NCBI RefSeq assembly: GCF_904849725.1
Contig: NC_058523.1
Location: 340,917,948-340,981,947, forward strand
Length of the DNA: 64,000 nucleotides
DNA from: Hordeum vulgare subsp. vulgare
Lineage: Eukaryota; Streptophyta; Magnoliopsida; Poales; Poaceae
Direction: 5' to 3'
Shown here: positions 22,992 through 34,361 of the stretch, piece after piece
Numbering within the stretch: the first letter of the stretch is position 1
Layout of the letters: the number at the start of each line of letters is the position of its first letter
The notes under the pieces: model-generated
The model's database searches: none
What the model saw: the letters and a program-made list of their open reading frames with translations, nothing else
Told to the model about the DNA's origin: nothing
Made by a program: the position numbers and the translations under genes

Positions 22992-24570
22992 TGATACGTC
23001 TCAAACGTATCTATAATTTTTTATGGTTTCACGTTGTTATCTTGTCAACTTTGGATGTTTTATATACCTTTTATATCTTTTTTGGGACTAACTTATTAAT
23101 TCAGTGCGAGTTCCTGTTTTTTTGTTTTTTTGACTCTTTTCAGATCTGATTTTGGAACGGAGTCCAAACGGAATAAAATCCCCGAAATATATTTTTCCAG
23201 AACAGAAGAAGATCGGGAGGCTTGAGGGCCAAGGCAGGGGGGCCACAGGGAGCCCACAAGCCTTGTTGCCGCGGCCAGGGGGCCGCGGCAACTAGTCTTG
23301 TGGCCTCCCTGGCGCTCCCCTGCCCTAGCTCTTTGGCCTATAAATTCCCTAAAATCGCAGAAAAAATCAGGGCATCCACGAAAACACTTTTCCGCCGCCG
23401 CAAGCTTCCGTTTCCGCGAGATCTCATCTGGAGACCCTTCCCGGTGCCCTGCCGGAGGGGACTTTGGAGTTGGAGGGCTTCTACATCAACATCATCGCCT
23501 CTCCAATGACTCGTGAGTAGTCCACTTCAGACCTACGGGTCCGTAGTTAGTAGCTAGATGGCTTCTTCTCTCTCTTGGATCTTCAATACAAAGTTCTCCA
23601 TGATCTTCATGGAGATCTATCCGATGTAATCCTCTTTGGCGGTGTGTTTGTCGAGATACGATGAATTGTGGATTTGTGATCAGATTATCTATGAATTATA
23701 TTTGAGTCTTTGCTGATTTCTTATATGCATGATTTGATATCCTTGTAAGTCTCTCTGAGTCTTGGGTTTTGTTTGGCCAACTAGATCTATGATTCTTGCA
23801 ATGGGAGAAGTGCTTGGTTTTGGGTTCATACTGTGTGGTGACCTTTCCCAGTGACAGAAGGGGCAGCAAGGCACGCATCGTGTTGTTGCCATCAAGGGTA
23901 ACAAGATGGGCTTTCATCATAAATTTGAGGTTGTTCATCTACATCATGTCATCTTGCTTAAGGCGTTACTCTGTTCTTTTGGACTTAATACACTAGATGC
24001 ATGCTAGATAGCGGTCGACGTGTGGAGTAATAGTAGTAGATGCAAAAAGTATCGGTCTACTTGTTTTGGACGTGATGCCTATAGATACAATCATTGCCAT
24101 AGATAATGTCACGACTTTGCGCGGTTCTATCAATTGCTCGACAGTAATTCGTTCACCCACCGTCTACTTGCTTTCATGAGAGAAGCCACTAGTGAACACT
24201 ACGGCCCCGGGGTCTATTCACAACTATCGTCTCCACTTTCACTTTTACTTTGCTTTGTTTACTTTTTGCTTTCAGTTCTCACTTTGCAAACAATCTATAA
24301 GGGATTGACAACCCCTTCATAGCGTTGGGTGCAAGCTCTTTGTGTTTGTGCAGGTACTTGTGACTTGACGCGATCCTCCCACTGGATTGATACCTTGGTT
24401 CTCAAAACTGAGGGAAATACTTACCGCCGCTGTGCTACATCACCCTTTCCTCTTCAAAGGAACACCAACGCAAGGCTCTAAGGCCGCGGGGAAATCCTTT
24501 GCATATCTGCCAAGGAAGTCCCTATAGGCATAGCCCGTAGCAGCAGGATTCCTGGCGCCGTTGTCAGGGA
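22992..24570 (+). repeat. LTR F with its primer binding site, truncated element within A
   Basis: LTR 22992 (TGATACGTCTCAAACG) to about 24542 (...CCCGTAGCA), 1.55 kb, followed by a 10-base spacer and TGGCGCCGTTGTCAGGG (24553-24569), a tRNA-Asp-type primer site. Only about 100-130 bp of the next internal region remain before the sequence becomes the 3' end of element A. It is a 5' LTR of another gypsy element whose body and 3' LTR are deleted. Internal landmarks: TTGGCCTATAAATTCCC (a probable TATA region) at about 23332 and CCACTAGTGAACACTACGG. Confidence 0.75.
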
Positions 24571-24791
24571 AGGTCTATTGTCGCAGTAGCAGAGCTCTTG
24601 CACCTTTATGTTCTTAATTTGCTAAATTCAATACTAGATATAGACTCTTGCTTGTTATTGTCTTGACTTGAATTGCATATCTCACTTGCTTTACTTTGAA
24701 GTTCTTATATGTGTGTTAGCATGTAACCACAGAAATTGTTGTGTTAGCATTTATCTACTCGAGGACGAGCAGAAATTAAGCTTGGGGATGT

Positions 24792-26423
24792 TGATACGTC
24801 CCAAACGTATCTACAATTTCTGCTTGTTCCATGATCTTTTGGGTGGCATTGTTATATGTTTTGCTACACTTTTATATCATTTTACACATATTTAGACTAA
24901 CCTACTAACTCAGTGCACCCAGTGCCAGTTTCTATGTGCTGATGTCTATTTTGCAGGGGCTTTTATCCAATTTTCCGAAGCCCGAAAAAATCCAGAAAAA
25001 TATATTTAAAAAATCAGCGAAACAGAAGCTTCGGGATCACCGAAGGAGGGCTAGAGGGGGGACAGGGGCCTCCCAGGCGGCTTACTGGCGTGGCCAGGCC
25101 CTAGGCCGCGCCAGGAGGTCGCTTGGGTGGGTCCCACCTTCTCCGGTGCCCTCCTTTGGCCTATATTTAGATATGTGAGAGGAAACCCTCGCAGACTTTC
25201 TGGAATCGCGAATTTCTCCATTGTTCCGCCGCCGCAGCGCTTCCAAGATCGGGAGCGTTAGGAGACCTCTTCCCGGCACCCTGCTGGAGGGAGGATTGAC
25301 CTCCTGGAGCTTCTCCACCGCCATGGATGCTTAACGGACGTGTCGTGCGTAGTCCTCCTTGGACCATGAGTCCATGACCAGTAGCTATGTGATGTCTTCT
25401 CTCCAATCTTGTGCTTTAGTGGTTAGTCCTTGTGAGCTGCCCTACATGATCATGGCATCTATGTAATTCTCTTGCTTTTGTTATGCTCGGTTTGTTGGGA
25501 TTTGATGGATTATGAGATTATGTTCAGATTGTTATGAGTTATATATTTGATTATCCTATTATATTATGTTCCTTAGTGATTCTTGCATGTTCTCTATTGC
25601 TTTTTATTGCTTTGGCCAAGTAGTAGATCGTAACTCCAAGAGGGAGTGCTATGCATGATTGTGGGTCCGGGCCCCTCGATGTATAGCTTGAGTGACAGAA
25701 ACATGAGACTAGGGGATGTGCTTGTTGCCACCAGGGAGAAAACAACGGTGCTTGACCACGGTTGCAAGGATTGTTTACCTTACGCGTAGTTCGTCAATGC
25801 AGTTGTCTGTTGCTTTGAGTTTACACTTTGGGTGGGGCTCGAAACTTAATACCGGAGAGATATTATGGATAGATATCTCAAGGTGGATGATTAGTAAGTA
25901 GATGCTGATGAATAAACGGTCTACTTGTCTTGGCGCACTACCCATTACTATTGAATCTCTAACTATCAAGGAGCATAATTAGCATTGCGGTGCGATCATA
26001 ATTCTGTCAATTGCCCAACTGTGATTTGTTTACCCTAGCATAGTTGTTTATCATCTTTTGGGAGAGAGACATCATGTGACTCTGATCCATATCACCATCA
26101 TTGTTTACACCTCCATCATTGACCGCTTTCATTTACTTCTCCGTTGCAATCACTATTACCTTCCATCTTGTGTTTTGATCCTTTGCAAACTACAAGGCCG
26201 GAGAGATTGACAACCTCTCTGTACTCGTTGGGAGCAAAGTTATTTGTTGTGTGTGCAGGTCCACGTCTTCTGGTGACCAAGACAGGAGACACCTACTTGT
26301 TGAGCCCAGGAGTCCTCCTAGTTCGATAAACCTTACAGTCTCCGTGTAAGGGAAATTTGCTGCTGACTACATCTCCACCTTCCACTTGCGGTATCCAACG
26401 AGGGGTGAGAAGTATATACATCA
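24792..26423 (+). repeat. 3' LTR of element A
   Basis: Starts TGATACGTCCCAAACG immediately after AAGCTTGGGGATGT and ends near ...AGTATATACATCA; the exact end is uncertain by about ten bases because CATCA occurs twice. 1.63 kb. A TATA-like CCTATATTTAGATA lies near 25160. The first 860 bp match the truncated 5' LTR at 17672. Confidence 0.78.
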
Positions 26424-29224
26424 TCCCATCATCACGAATATTAGGGACTCATGGGAAGATATCACAACACAACTCTAGCCACAAATTAAATTCATACAAG
26501 CTTCATATTACATGCCATGGGCCTCGAGTGCTCGAATACACACGAGTCAGCGGAAGCAAACAATATCTGAGTACATACATAAGTAAACAAGTTTTGCCTT
26601 AAGAAGGCTAGCACAAACATAACATCGAATCAAAAAGTCAAGGCCTCCTGCCTGGTAGCCTTCTAACAACCCCTCATCGTCAGCGTCCTCCACGTAGTAG
26701 TAGGCTCCGTGGGGGTAGTAGTAGTCGTGTGTGGGATCAGCCATCTCCTGAGCTCCGTCATCTGGTCGCGGCAAGTCTTATCAAGAGGAAAAGGGGGAGC
26801 AAAGCAACGGTGAGTACTCATCCAAAGTACTCGCAAGACTGGCATCATAACTATGCTAAGTATGCATTGGTTTCAAAAGAATGGGGTTATATCTTTGGAC
26901 TGAACTGTAAAAATGCCAAAATAGAGAGAAAACCTAGTCCTATTGAAGACTAGCATCTTCAGTGTCTTGCAAAATTAGACGAGTGTAGATCAGCATAAGT
27001 AAAAAAAAGTAGCAAGTTTATTAAGTAACGCCCAGAGATCCTTCCTCGACGCCCTGCGAGAAAGCAACCTTGAAACCAACATTTTGAATTTAAGTCGCAC
27101 TTCTAGTTGTATTAGACCAGGATACAACTTTGAGCGTCCGTTACCGTGGACACGGCTATTGGAATAGATATAATTCCTCGCAGGGGTACACAAACTTACC
27201 CAACACGCTCGATCAACTTCGATCGGACACACTTTCTTGGGTAATGCCCAGCCTCGGTTGATCAACACGTTGTAGCCCTACCTAGACTCAGCAGAGAGGC
27301 CAGCCCATCGAACTAAATCCTATGCGCGCAGGGGTCTTGGGCCCATCGCCCTTTGCACTCCTGCACATTGGTGGGCGACCGAGATCAGTCATGGCACCTC
27401 TTATACAAGATCAATGCTTACACAGACCACTCGAACGCGCGCCGCTCCAATGCCGACATCCGAAGAGCTTCGGCTAATACAACGATGTCGAGTAACCATA
27501 ACTGTTCCCGCGTGGTGGTTAATGCGAATTAGGCCAGATGCCTTCTCAGATCACATATCCAAACCCATTAGGCCCCGCTTGGAAACTCGTTTTGTTTTTA
27601 CACGTGTAATAATTTACAGAGGTATTATACCGGTCATAAGTATAAAACCAGCTGAAAACTAAACCGGTGGGTGGAGGTGTGTATTTGTTGTACAAGTGTA
27701 TTCCGCACAAAACGGTATCCCAAGCAGGGCCTTAATGTTTTGTTAACTGCTCTAACGTTCAGTGACCCACGATATGTGGTCCCGTCACCCCGTCTCGAAG
27801 ATTTGTGGCAAGGGACAAGAATGCACGGTTATGCCTCATCACATTCACGCGGGTATCCACCCGCTACACACATCTCATCATGTTCAAGCAGTAAAGTTAA
27901 AGTAACCGTGTGTTTATAACATTAAAGGAATCCAGGTATTACCATCGACGGATTCCAATCGATGTAACCGTCAAGGTGACCAAGGAGGAATCACCCTCGA
28001 TGGTTCACGCTTGAGGGGTGGCACGACACAGTCGTTATAGGAAGTGGTGAAGGAGGAATCACCCTCTGTAATCCACCTCCGGTTAACTACACTACAGAGT
28101 TAACATCACGAGTACATTATGAGGTATCACCCTCGGTGCTTGATAGTAGCTGTGCAGGGTCATACAACCGTGGGCCGTGAGGTGATGTGATGGGTCATGG
28201 CTTGTCAATCAGTTTATCGAGTCTCCGAGTCTTCAAGTCGTCGAGTCTTTGATGATGAAGAAGGGGCAACTGGGGCTAAGTGGGGTCACTAGGGATCACT
28301 AATCAACCTATACTAAGCATTTAATATGCAATATGGTACAAAAGAAGTTTGACAAAAACATGTTATGCATCGGAATAGGACATATCTACAACAGTAGAAA
28401 AATCTAATGCAAGCATGGGGATGTAATGCCCCAAGTGTAACATTGCCATATTTGGAAACCTTGCCTTTTTGGGTTCCATAATGTCATTCTATGGAGTATC
28501 ATTTCATGTGTTATTTCATGTGGTCATGCCTTGAATTCCCTTTGCATCATGCCATCCATAGCATACATACCATGCTTGTGTGTTGTGGTGTTGATCTTTA
28601 TGTGCGATTGTGATGAGTATGTGGTGTGTGAAGTGATGTGCAAATCTTGGCTTCCAACTTTGCTTATTTATCCCAGGCTAGGTTTCAACTAAACCTCTTC
28701 TTCTTATTTTTTTCTTAAGTTCAAGTTTTGCTAGCTTTAACCCTATTTGTAAAATGTAGATCATTTAGAGTATTTCTTGTTAGTATGGTGCTATGACCAG
28801 GGTGTTTTAAAACTTATCTTAAGAATGCTATTTATTCACAAAATAGATTACAATAATTTTGTTTTGTAAATATTTCTTTGCCCAAAAATCCTCTTTTCAT
28901 TTTATTCTAATAGGTCACAATCCCTTATGTCCACGGGCTTTTTTTTTGCAAGCCTACATTTTCCTAGGAGTTTATTCTTGCTGTGATTTGTTTTAATGGA
29001 AAAACCCAGAGGGTTTTTCTTCTCTTCTATTTGGCGCCACCCGAGTGGGCCTTCTCCCCTCGCTGGCCCAGCACTGCTTTTCCCTCGCGCGATAGCCCAC
29101 TCCCCCGTCCCTCTCCTGTTGACGTCGTCTCCTTCCTCCTTCTGCTTTCCGTCAGAGAAACAGAGAGAGAGCGAGAGAGAGGTCGATGTCGTGGCTTCAC
29201 GGACGTCGAGGCGGCCCCCCTTGC

Positions 29225-29336
29225 CCCCTATATATTCCCTCGGTGTGCGTGACTTCCCTAGGGTTCCCTCCTCGACGCCGCCCCCTCTCCTTCTTCCCAT
29301 GCAATCAGATCTGAGCGAGAGAGAGAGCAGGTAAGT
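29225..29336 (+). promoter_or_regulatory. Promoter and leader splice donor in LTR Q
   Basis: A TATA box (CTATATATTCC, 29228-29238) lies downstream of GC-rich, pyrimidine-rich DNA. About 100 bases later AGCAG|GTAAGT (donor at 29331) is a near-perfect plant 5' splice site. The short leader between them contains a GA-rich tract. This reads as the transcription start region of the LTR. Confidence 0.5.
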
Positions 29337-29889
29337 GTTGCTTCAGTCCTCAAAGAGATCGTCGTCGGCCTCCCTCCTCATCGCCGGCAGCGTCTCCGTG
29401 GCGGCCAAGGCACGCTCGGGCATGGAGCTCCTACCTCCTTTCTGTTCCCGACGTTAGAAGAGGGGATCCTCCTCTCTGGCGCACCCTCCGCGGCGGCTCC
29501 GTCAAGCCGGAGCGGGTCGTCGTGCCGCCCTGCCTCTTCTTCCCGCTACGTCAGCGGCGGCGCTTCGCAGACATCTCCTGGGTGAGCGACCACCTTCTCC
29601 TTCCCAATTCCCTGCACATAGAATTCATGTTGGAGCCGTAGCTTCGCCGTCGTCGCCTCCCGTGTTGCTGTTGCCGTCGTGTCGTCGGGCCATAGTTGAG
29701 GTGCTCCGCCCGGTGAGCTTGGGCCAGGAATGAGTTCCTGGTGAACCCCTCTTCCTCTCAGCAAGAGCCCGTTGCTCAATTTGAGTTGTAGCGTCTCCGG
29801 CGTCCTTCCCCTGTTCCGGTCGCCGTCGTTGGTAGGCATGACAGAGAGGAATATCTAAGAGAGTTACCTCTCCCTCTCTGATAAGAACC

Positions 29890-30126
29890 GTGAGCGTAGC
29901 CAAGTGGTAGAAGTGGCGTTTTGGGCACAGTTGGTCGTGGGTTCGAGTCCTAGGAGAGCCCCTTTTTGTTTTTGATTGTTTGATTTAGCACAGTGGCTCG
30001 ACGGGAGCAGTTTAACCTGCTTGCGTTCCTTCCCTGTCATAGCAGAGGTGGCTAGCCAAGTGGTGCGATGTGTTGTTGCACCAGAGGGGGTCTTGGGTTC
30101 GAATCCTTGTGCCCCCTTATATTTTT
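29890..30126 (+). ncRNA. Two tRNA-like (pol III A-box/B-box) modules in LTR Q
   Basis: Module 1: TAGCCAAGTGG (29897) and GGGTTCGAGTCC (29939-29950), then a T-run. Module 2: TAGCCAAGTGG (30053) and GGGTTCGAATCC (30095-30106, a perfect B box), then a T-run near 30120. In both the A-to-B distance is 42 bases. Folding by eye gives only a partial T-arm and a poor acceptor stem, so these are tRNA-derived or SINE-like sequences, not functional tRNA genes. They most resemble tRNAs of the Leu/Ser type in the D-arm, a weak impression. Confidence 0.4.
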
Positions 30127-30224
30127 TGTTGTTCTTTTTAGCTTAGCTGCATTATACTTTGTCTTGGGCAGCAAGTTGAGGTGATTATGCCACAAACCAG
30201 TAGTTTCTTCTTTATTTTTAGCCT

Positions 30225-30620
30225 AAGTAAGTATGTAGTGTGAGTGAGCATGTGTGTTGTTGTGTGAGGAGGTAGTATGTGGTGTTTGTGTGAATGTGTG
30301 CTTGTGAACATGTGCACTAGTGCATGTATGTGTGTATGTGTGTGGGTTGCCCCCACATATTTGTGCAAGTGTGCACCTAAACATGTGGTGTGTGTGTGTG
30401 CAAGAGTTTGTACTTGCACTTGTGTGAGTAGGTGTGCATAGTTGATGTGTAGGTGTGTGTGCATGAGCACTTGTGATGCATGCATGTATGTGTGTGTGTG
30501 GTGTGCTAAGGCACATCTGCAAGAGGTATAACCCCCTCATGTTCACCTTGGGATTGTGGCGTGTGTGTGTGCACGGTAGGTAGAGGAGTAGCAAACACAT
30601 GCTTGAACACATGTGATAAT
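30225..30620 (+). repeat. TG-rich cryptic microsatellite in LTR Q
   Basis: Long interrupted (TG)n-type sequence with GTGTGTGTG tracts. It opens long artefactual frames on the minus strand rich in His and Thr. The rest of 30620-31020 is non-coding. Confidence 0.8.
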
Positions 30621-31020
30621 GCACTATTTGGGCTTATATGGTTCTAGCTTGATTTTTCATTTTAACTTTGTGCCCACATGTTATATTTAGAGCTTGGTGC
30701 CATGTGGTGTGATGGGCCTATGAGGATGAATCCTTGATGTGGCAGTAGTGGGTGAACCCCTCTACAACATGGAGTCTTTATTTTATGCATATGAGTTTGT
30801 ATGTGCTAGTTGTGCCTTGTCAAAGTTGACATGTGGCTGAAATTGTCAGCTTGGTGAAATCTGTGATTTTCACTAAGTCTGAGAGACTGCTGTTATTTTC
30901 TTCCCTTGTTGTTGTGGTTGCAAAAGTTCATGTGTTGGGAATCAGCCTAGGCAATCAACTAGAGAGTTGGAGATTTTGGGTTTGTCTAGCTCTCTGTTAA
31001 ATTTCATCTGATCAAGTTCA

Positions 31021-32571
31021 TCTGTAGCAGGACAACCCATCTGATCAGCCTAGGCTTAGCGTCCTTCTTCTCCATAAGGTACTTAATAGCAGCATGATCA
31101 GAGTGAATAGTGACTTTGGAGTCAACTATATAAGATCTGAACTTTTCACATGCAAACACGACTGCTAAAAATTCCTTCTCCGTAGTGGCATAGTTTCGTT
31201 GGGCACTATCTAGAGTTTTACTAGCATAGTGAATAACATTCAACTTCTTGTCAACTGTTTGTCCTAGAACAACACTAACAGCATAATCACTAGCATCGCA
31301 CATGATTTCAAAGGGCAAGTTCCAGTCAGCTGGTTGAACAATAGGTGCGGTTATCAAAGCCTTCTTAAGTATTTCGAAAGCTTCCTCACAATCCTCATCA
31401 AAAACAAAAGGAACATCCTTCTGCAAGAGGTTGGTAAGAGGCCTAGAAATCTTAGAGAAGTCTTTAATGAACCTTCTATAGAAACCAGCATGACCTAGGA
31501 AACTTCGTATACCTCTGATATCTGTGGGGCAAGGCATTTTCTCAATTGCATCAACCTTAGCCTTATCAACTTCAATGCCTCTCTTAGAAATTTTGTGTCC
31601 TAAGACGATACCTTCATTAACCATAAAGTGGAACTTCTCCCAATTCAATACGAGGTTGGTATCTTCGCATCTCTATAAGACTCGATCAAGGTTGCTGAGG
31701 CAATCGCCAAAGGAAGACCCGTAAACGGAGAAGTCATCCATGAAAACCTCGACAATCTTTTCACAAAAGTCAGAGAATATAGCCATCATACATCTTTGGA
31801 AGGTGGCAGGTGCATTGCATAAGCCAAAAGGCATACGTCTATAGGCAAAGGTACCGAAGGGGCAGGTGAAAGTGGTTTTCTCTTGATCAGATTGTGCAAC
31901 AGGTATTTGCGAGAAACCTAAATAACCGTCTAGAAAGCAGAAGTGTGTGTGCTTTGATAGCCTTTCTAGCATTTGGTCGATAAACGGCAAAGGATAATGA
32001 TCTTTCTTGGTTGCCTTGTTCAGTTTCTGGAAGTCTATCACCATCCTATAGCCGGTAATAATCCTTTGTGGGATTAGTTCATCCTTATCATTAGGAACGA
32101 CGGTGATACCTCCCTTCTTAGGTACGCAATGTACTGGACTTACCCAATCACTATGAGCAACAGGATAAATGATTCCTGCTTCCAGAAGTTTTAATATTTC
32201 TTTTCTAACGACCTCTTTCATCTTAGGATTTAATCTCCTTTGATGATCAGCAACTGGTTTAAAGTCAGGATCAGTTTTTATCTTGTGCTGACATAGAGTA
32301 GGACTAATACCCTTACGATCATCAAGAGTATATCCAATAGCAGCACGGTGCTTCCTCGGAGTTCTTAGTAACTTCTCTTTGTTCTCTAAAAGGAGGGCAC
32401 TAATAATGATAGGATATATCTCCTTCTCATCAAGATAGGCATACTTAAGAGTATCAGGCAACTGTTTAAGCTCGAACATAGGATCACCCTTTGGTGGGGG
32501 AGGATACCCAAGCAGTTCAACACGCAGATTATTCTTGAGAATAGGATATTGTTCTAAGACAATTTTATCTA
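31021..32571 (-). pseudogene. Reverse transcriptase and RNase H of element D
   Basis: RT motifs in order: WVSPVHCVPKKGGITVV, YRMVIDFQKLNKATKKDHYP, FLDGYLGFSQIPVA, FGLCNAPATFQRCM and the catalytic FMDD at 31744-31733, with aspartates kept. RNase H follows with [31 protein letters not shown] and [10 protein letters not shown], retaining D, E and D. Damage: a one-base loss near 32572 at the protease-RT boundary, and a TAG near 31675 where a sense codon is expected just before the RNase H part. The frame ends at the truncation at 31021. The enzyme would copy element RNA into DNA in cytoplasmic particles. The bordering motifs place it in the Athila/Tat gypsy lineage. Confidence 0.88.
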
Positions 32572-33693
32572 CTCATCTCTCTCCTCCATATGCATATCAT
32601 TTTCATGCTCAAGAAGATATTGCTCTAAAGGATCCGTAGGAGGTACGGCAATAGAGGCAAGAGCAATAATTTCATCTCTACCAGACGACTCTCTTTCATG
32701 GGGTTGTCTTCCAAACTTGGAGAAGTTAAATTCATGAGACACACCCTCGAAACTAACCGTGACAGTCTGCTTAATGCAATCAATGTGAGCATTGACAATG
32801 TTGAGAAAGGGTCTACCGAATATGATGGGACAAAAGCTATCTTGTGCAGTACCAAGGATGAGGAAATCAGTAGGATACTTCGTCTTACCACACAAGACTT
32901 CTACGTCTCTCACAATTCCCAGAGGGCAGATAGTGTCTCTATTAGCTAGCGTAATAGTGACATCCATGGGTTCTAACTCAGCAGGTGCAATCTCATCTTT
33001 GATTTCATCATATAGAAAACGGGGTATTGCACTAACACTAGCTCCCATATCACATAAACCATGGTTACAGTAATATCCTATCTTGACAGAAACAACGGGC
33101 ATGCCAACTACAGGTCCGTGTTTGTCTTTCGCGTGAGGTTTAGCAATTCTAGCGGAGTCCTCACAGAATTTGATAACATGCCCGTCTACGTCTTCGACTA
33201 AGAGATCTTTGATAATAGCAACACTAGGTTCAACTCTAATCTCCTCAGGGAGTGCAAGTGGTCTAATGTAACCCCTGCGTATCACAGTTGGTGCTTTAGA
33301 ATAATCCCTTATCCTAGAAGGGTATGGTGGTTTCTCAGTGTAAGCACAAGGAACAACAGGATCACTAAAAGCAATGACTTTCTCCTCAACTAGATTGGTT
33401 TTGGCTATGTTGCTTTCTACAGGAGGATCATATTTAAACCACTTCTCTTTGGGAAGATCAACATGAGCAGCAAAAGATTCACATAGAGAAGCTACTATCT
33501 CAGAGTCAAGTCCATACTTGGCGCTAAAATCTCTAAAAGTGTTTGTCTCAACAAAAGATTTAACGCAATCAAACTGGAAATTCATACCTGACTCCTTACC
33601 TTCCTCCAGCTCCCAATCTTCAGAGTTGCGTTTGATTCTCTCCAATAAATTCCACTTGTGATCAATATCCTTTTCATAAAAGAACCGGTACAA
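32569..33693 (-). pseudogene. Protease region of element D
   Basis: An open stretch of 374 codons on the minus strand. The retropepsin site is NHGLCDMGASVSAIPRFLY (about 33080-33020), followed by DFLILGTAQDSFCPIIFG and RPFLNIVNAHIDCIK. The upstream ~200 residues are the gag-protease linker (YPSRIRDYSKAPTVIRRGY, IKFCEDSARIAKPHAKDKHG). It is cut off from gag by frameshifts around 33690 and from RT by a one-base loss near 32572. The same lineage as the remnant at 18531-19418, but better preserved. Confidence 0.85.
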
Positions 33694-34200
33694 GAAGTGT
33701 CAAGCATGGTACGATCTTCATGAGAAAGTCGAGCATAAAAGTTTTGAGTGATGATTTCTCTCGAGAGCTCATGATTGGGGCACGAATATAGCATTGATTT
33801 AAGCCTCCCCAAGCTTGAGCTATGCTTTCACTGTCACAAGGCCAAAAGTTATAAATAAAGTTCCGATCACGATGTACTAAATGCATAGGATAGAACTTTT
33901 GATGAAATTCCAATTTCAACCGATTGTAGCCCCATGATCCAGTATCATCACATAGCCTATACCATGTCAACGCCTTATCCTTCAAAGATAAAGGAAAGAA
34001 TTTCTTCTTTACCTCATCCTCGGGAAAATTTGCAAGCTTAAATAAACCACAAACTTCATCTACATAGATTAGATGCAAGTCTGGATGTGAAGATCCATCT
34101 CGTGTAAAAGGATTGGCTAGCAGTTTCTCAAGCATACCCGAAGGAATTTCATAAAAGATATTTTCAGTAGGTACCTCAGGTTGAGGAACAACTCCTCGTG
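33582..34200 (-). pseudogene. Gag of element D, frameshifted
   Basis: Contains the retrotransposon gag core: FKLANFPEDEVKKKFFPLSL, KDKALTWYRL and FHQKFYPMHLVHRDRNFI. It continues in a second frame with SREIITQNFYARLSHEDRTM. The two parts (34135 to about 33800, and 33812 to 33582) are in different frames, and a third frame carries on into the protease. Gag forms the particle and binds element RNA. The N-terminal part upstream of 34135 is poorly preserved. Confidence 0.78.
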
Positions 34201-34332
34201 CTTCCGTTCATGGTGAAGATACCCCGAACAAACTCCTCAAAGGAACAGTTTCCATAGTGACAAGTGACAATAAATTTCAGCACAGTATAAAAATGTTTCC
34301 TTACCAATTTCCACTTACCAAAGGCGCTTCAC

Positions 34333-34350
34333 TCCCCGGCAACGGCGCCA
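34333..34350 (-). other. Primer binding site of element D
   Basis: The minus strand reads TGGCGCCGTTGCCGGGGAG, an exact tRNA-Asp-type site, 11 bases from the LTR edge. It is the best preserved of the four such sites in the window. Confidence 0.9.
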
Positions 34351-34361
34351 GAAAAGAGTCT

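Larger units (their letters stand above)
17672..26423 (+). mobile_element. Element A: composite gypsy element (protease remnant, no RT)
   Basis: Truncated 5' LTR (17672-18535), gag/protease remnant (18531-19418), paired hairpins (19432-19480), long non-coding tract with an 878-bp tandem duplication (20345-22100) and an A-rich stretch (22240-22385), a foreign LTR plus primer site (22992-24570), a short joining segment, polypurine tract AAGCTTGGGGATG and 3' LTR 24792-26423. The 5' and 3' LTRs share their first ~860 bp, including CCAGTGCCAGTTT and TTGGCCTATATTTAGA. No RT, RNase H or integrase. It appears to be a deletion-scarred, probably non-autonomous Athila-like element containing a second truncated element (F). 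19481-20344 and 22101-22990 hold no gene. Confidence 0.7.
17618..28421 (-). repeat. LTR-like sequence R (17618-17671 and 26424-28421), interrupted by element A
   Basis: The left edge TGACACCCCAACTTGATCG follows the broken LTR of C. On the minus strand this would be an LTR end ...GGGGTGTCA. After the 8.75 kb element A the sequence resumes at 26424 and runs to the start of LTR Q. I join the two parts because I recall them as continuous in Triticeae repeats, so this is inference. A small minus-strand remnant near 26600-26790 encodes an acidic Tyr-rich peptide (HDYYYPHGAYYYVEDAD), and the rest is non-coding. No matching target-site duplication was found for A in R. Family not identified. Confidence 0.45.

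Noticed and set aside
28902..29334. Open frames around the GC-rich leader of LTR Q
   Set aside because: They lie in LTR promoter and leader DNA with GA- and C-rich low complexity and no domain signature.
30138..30624. Long His/Thr-rich frames on the minus strand
   Set aside because: Pure product of the TG-rich microsatellite-like tract.
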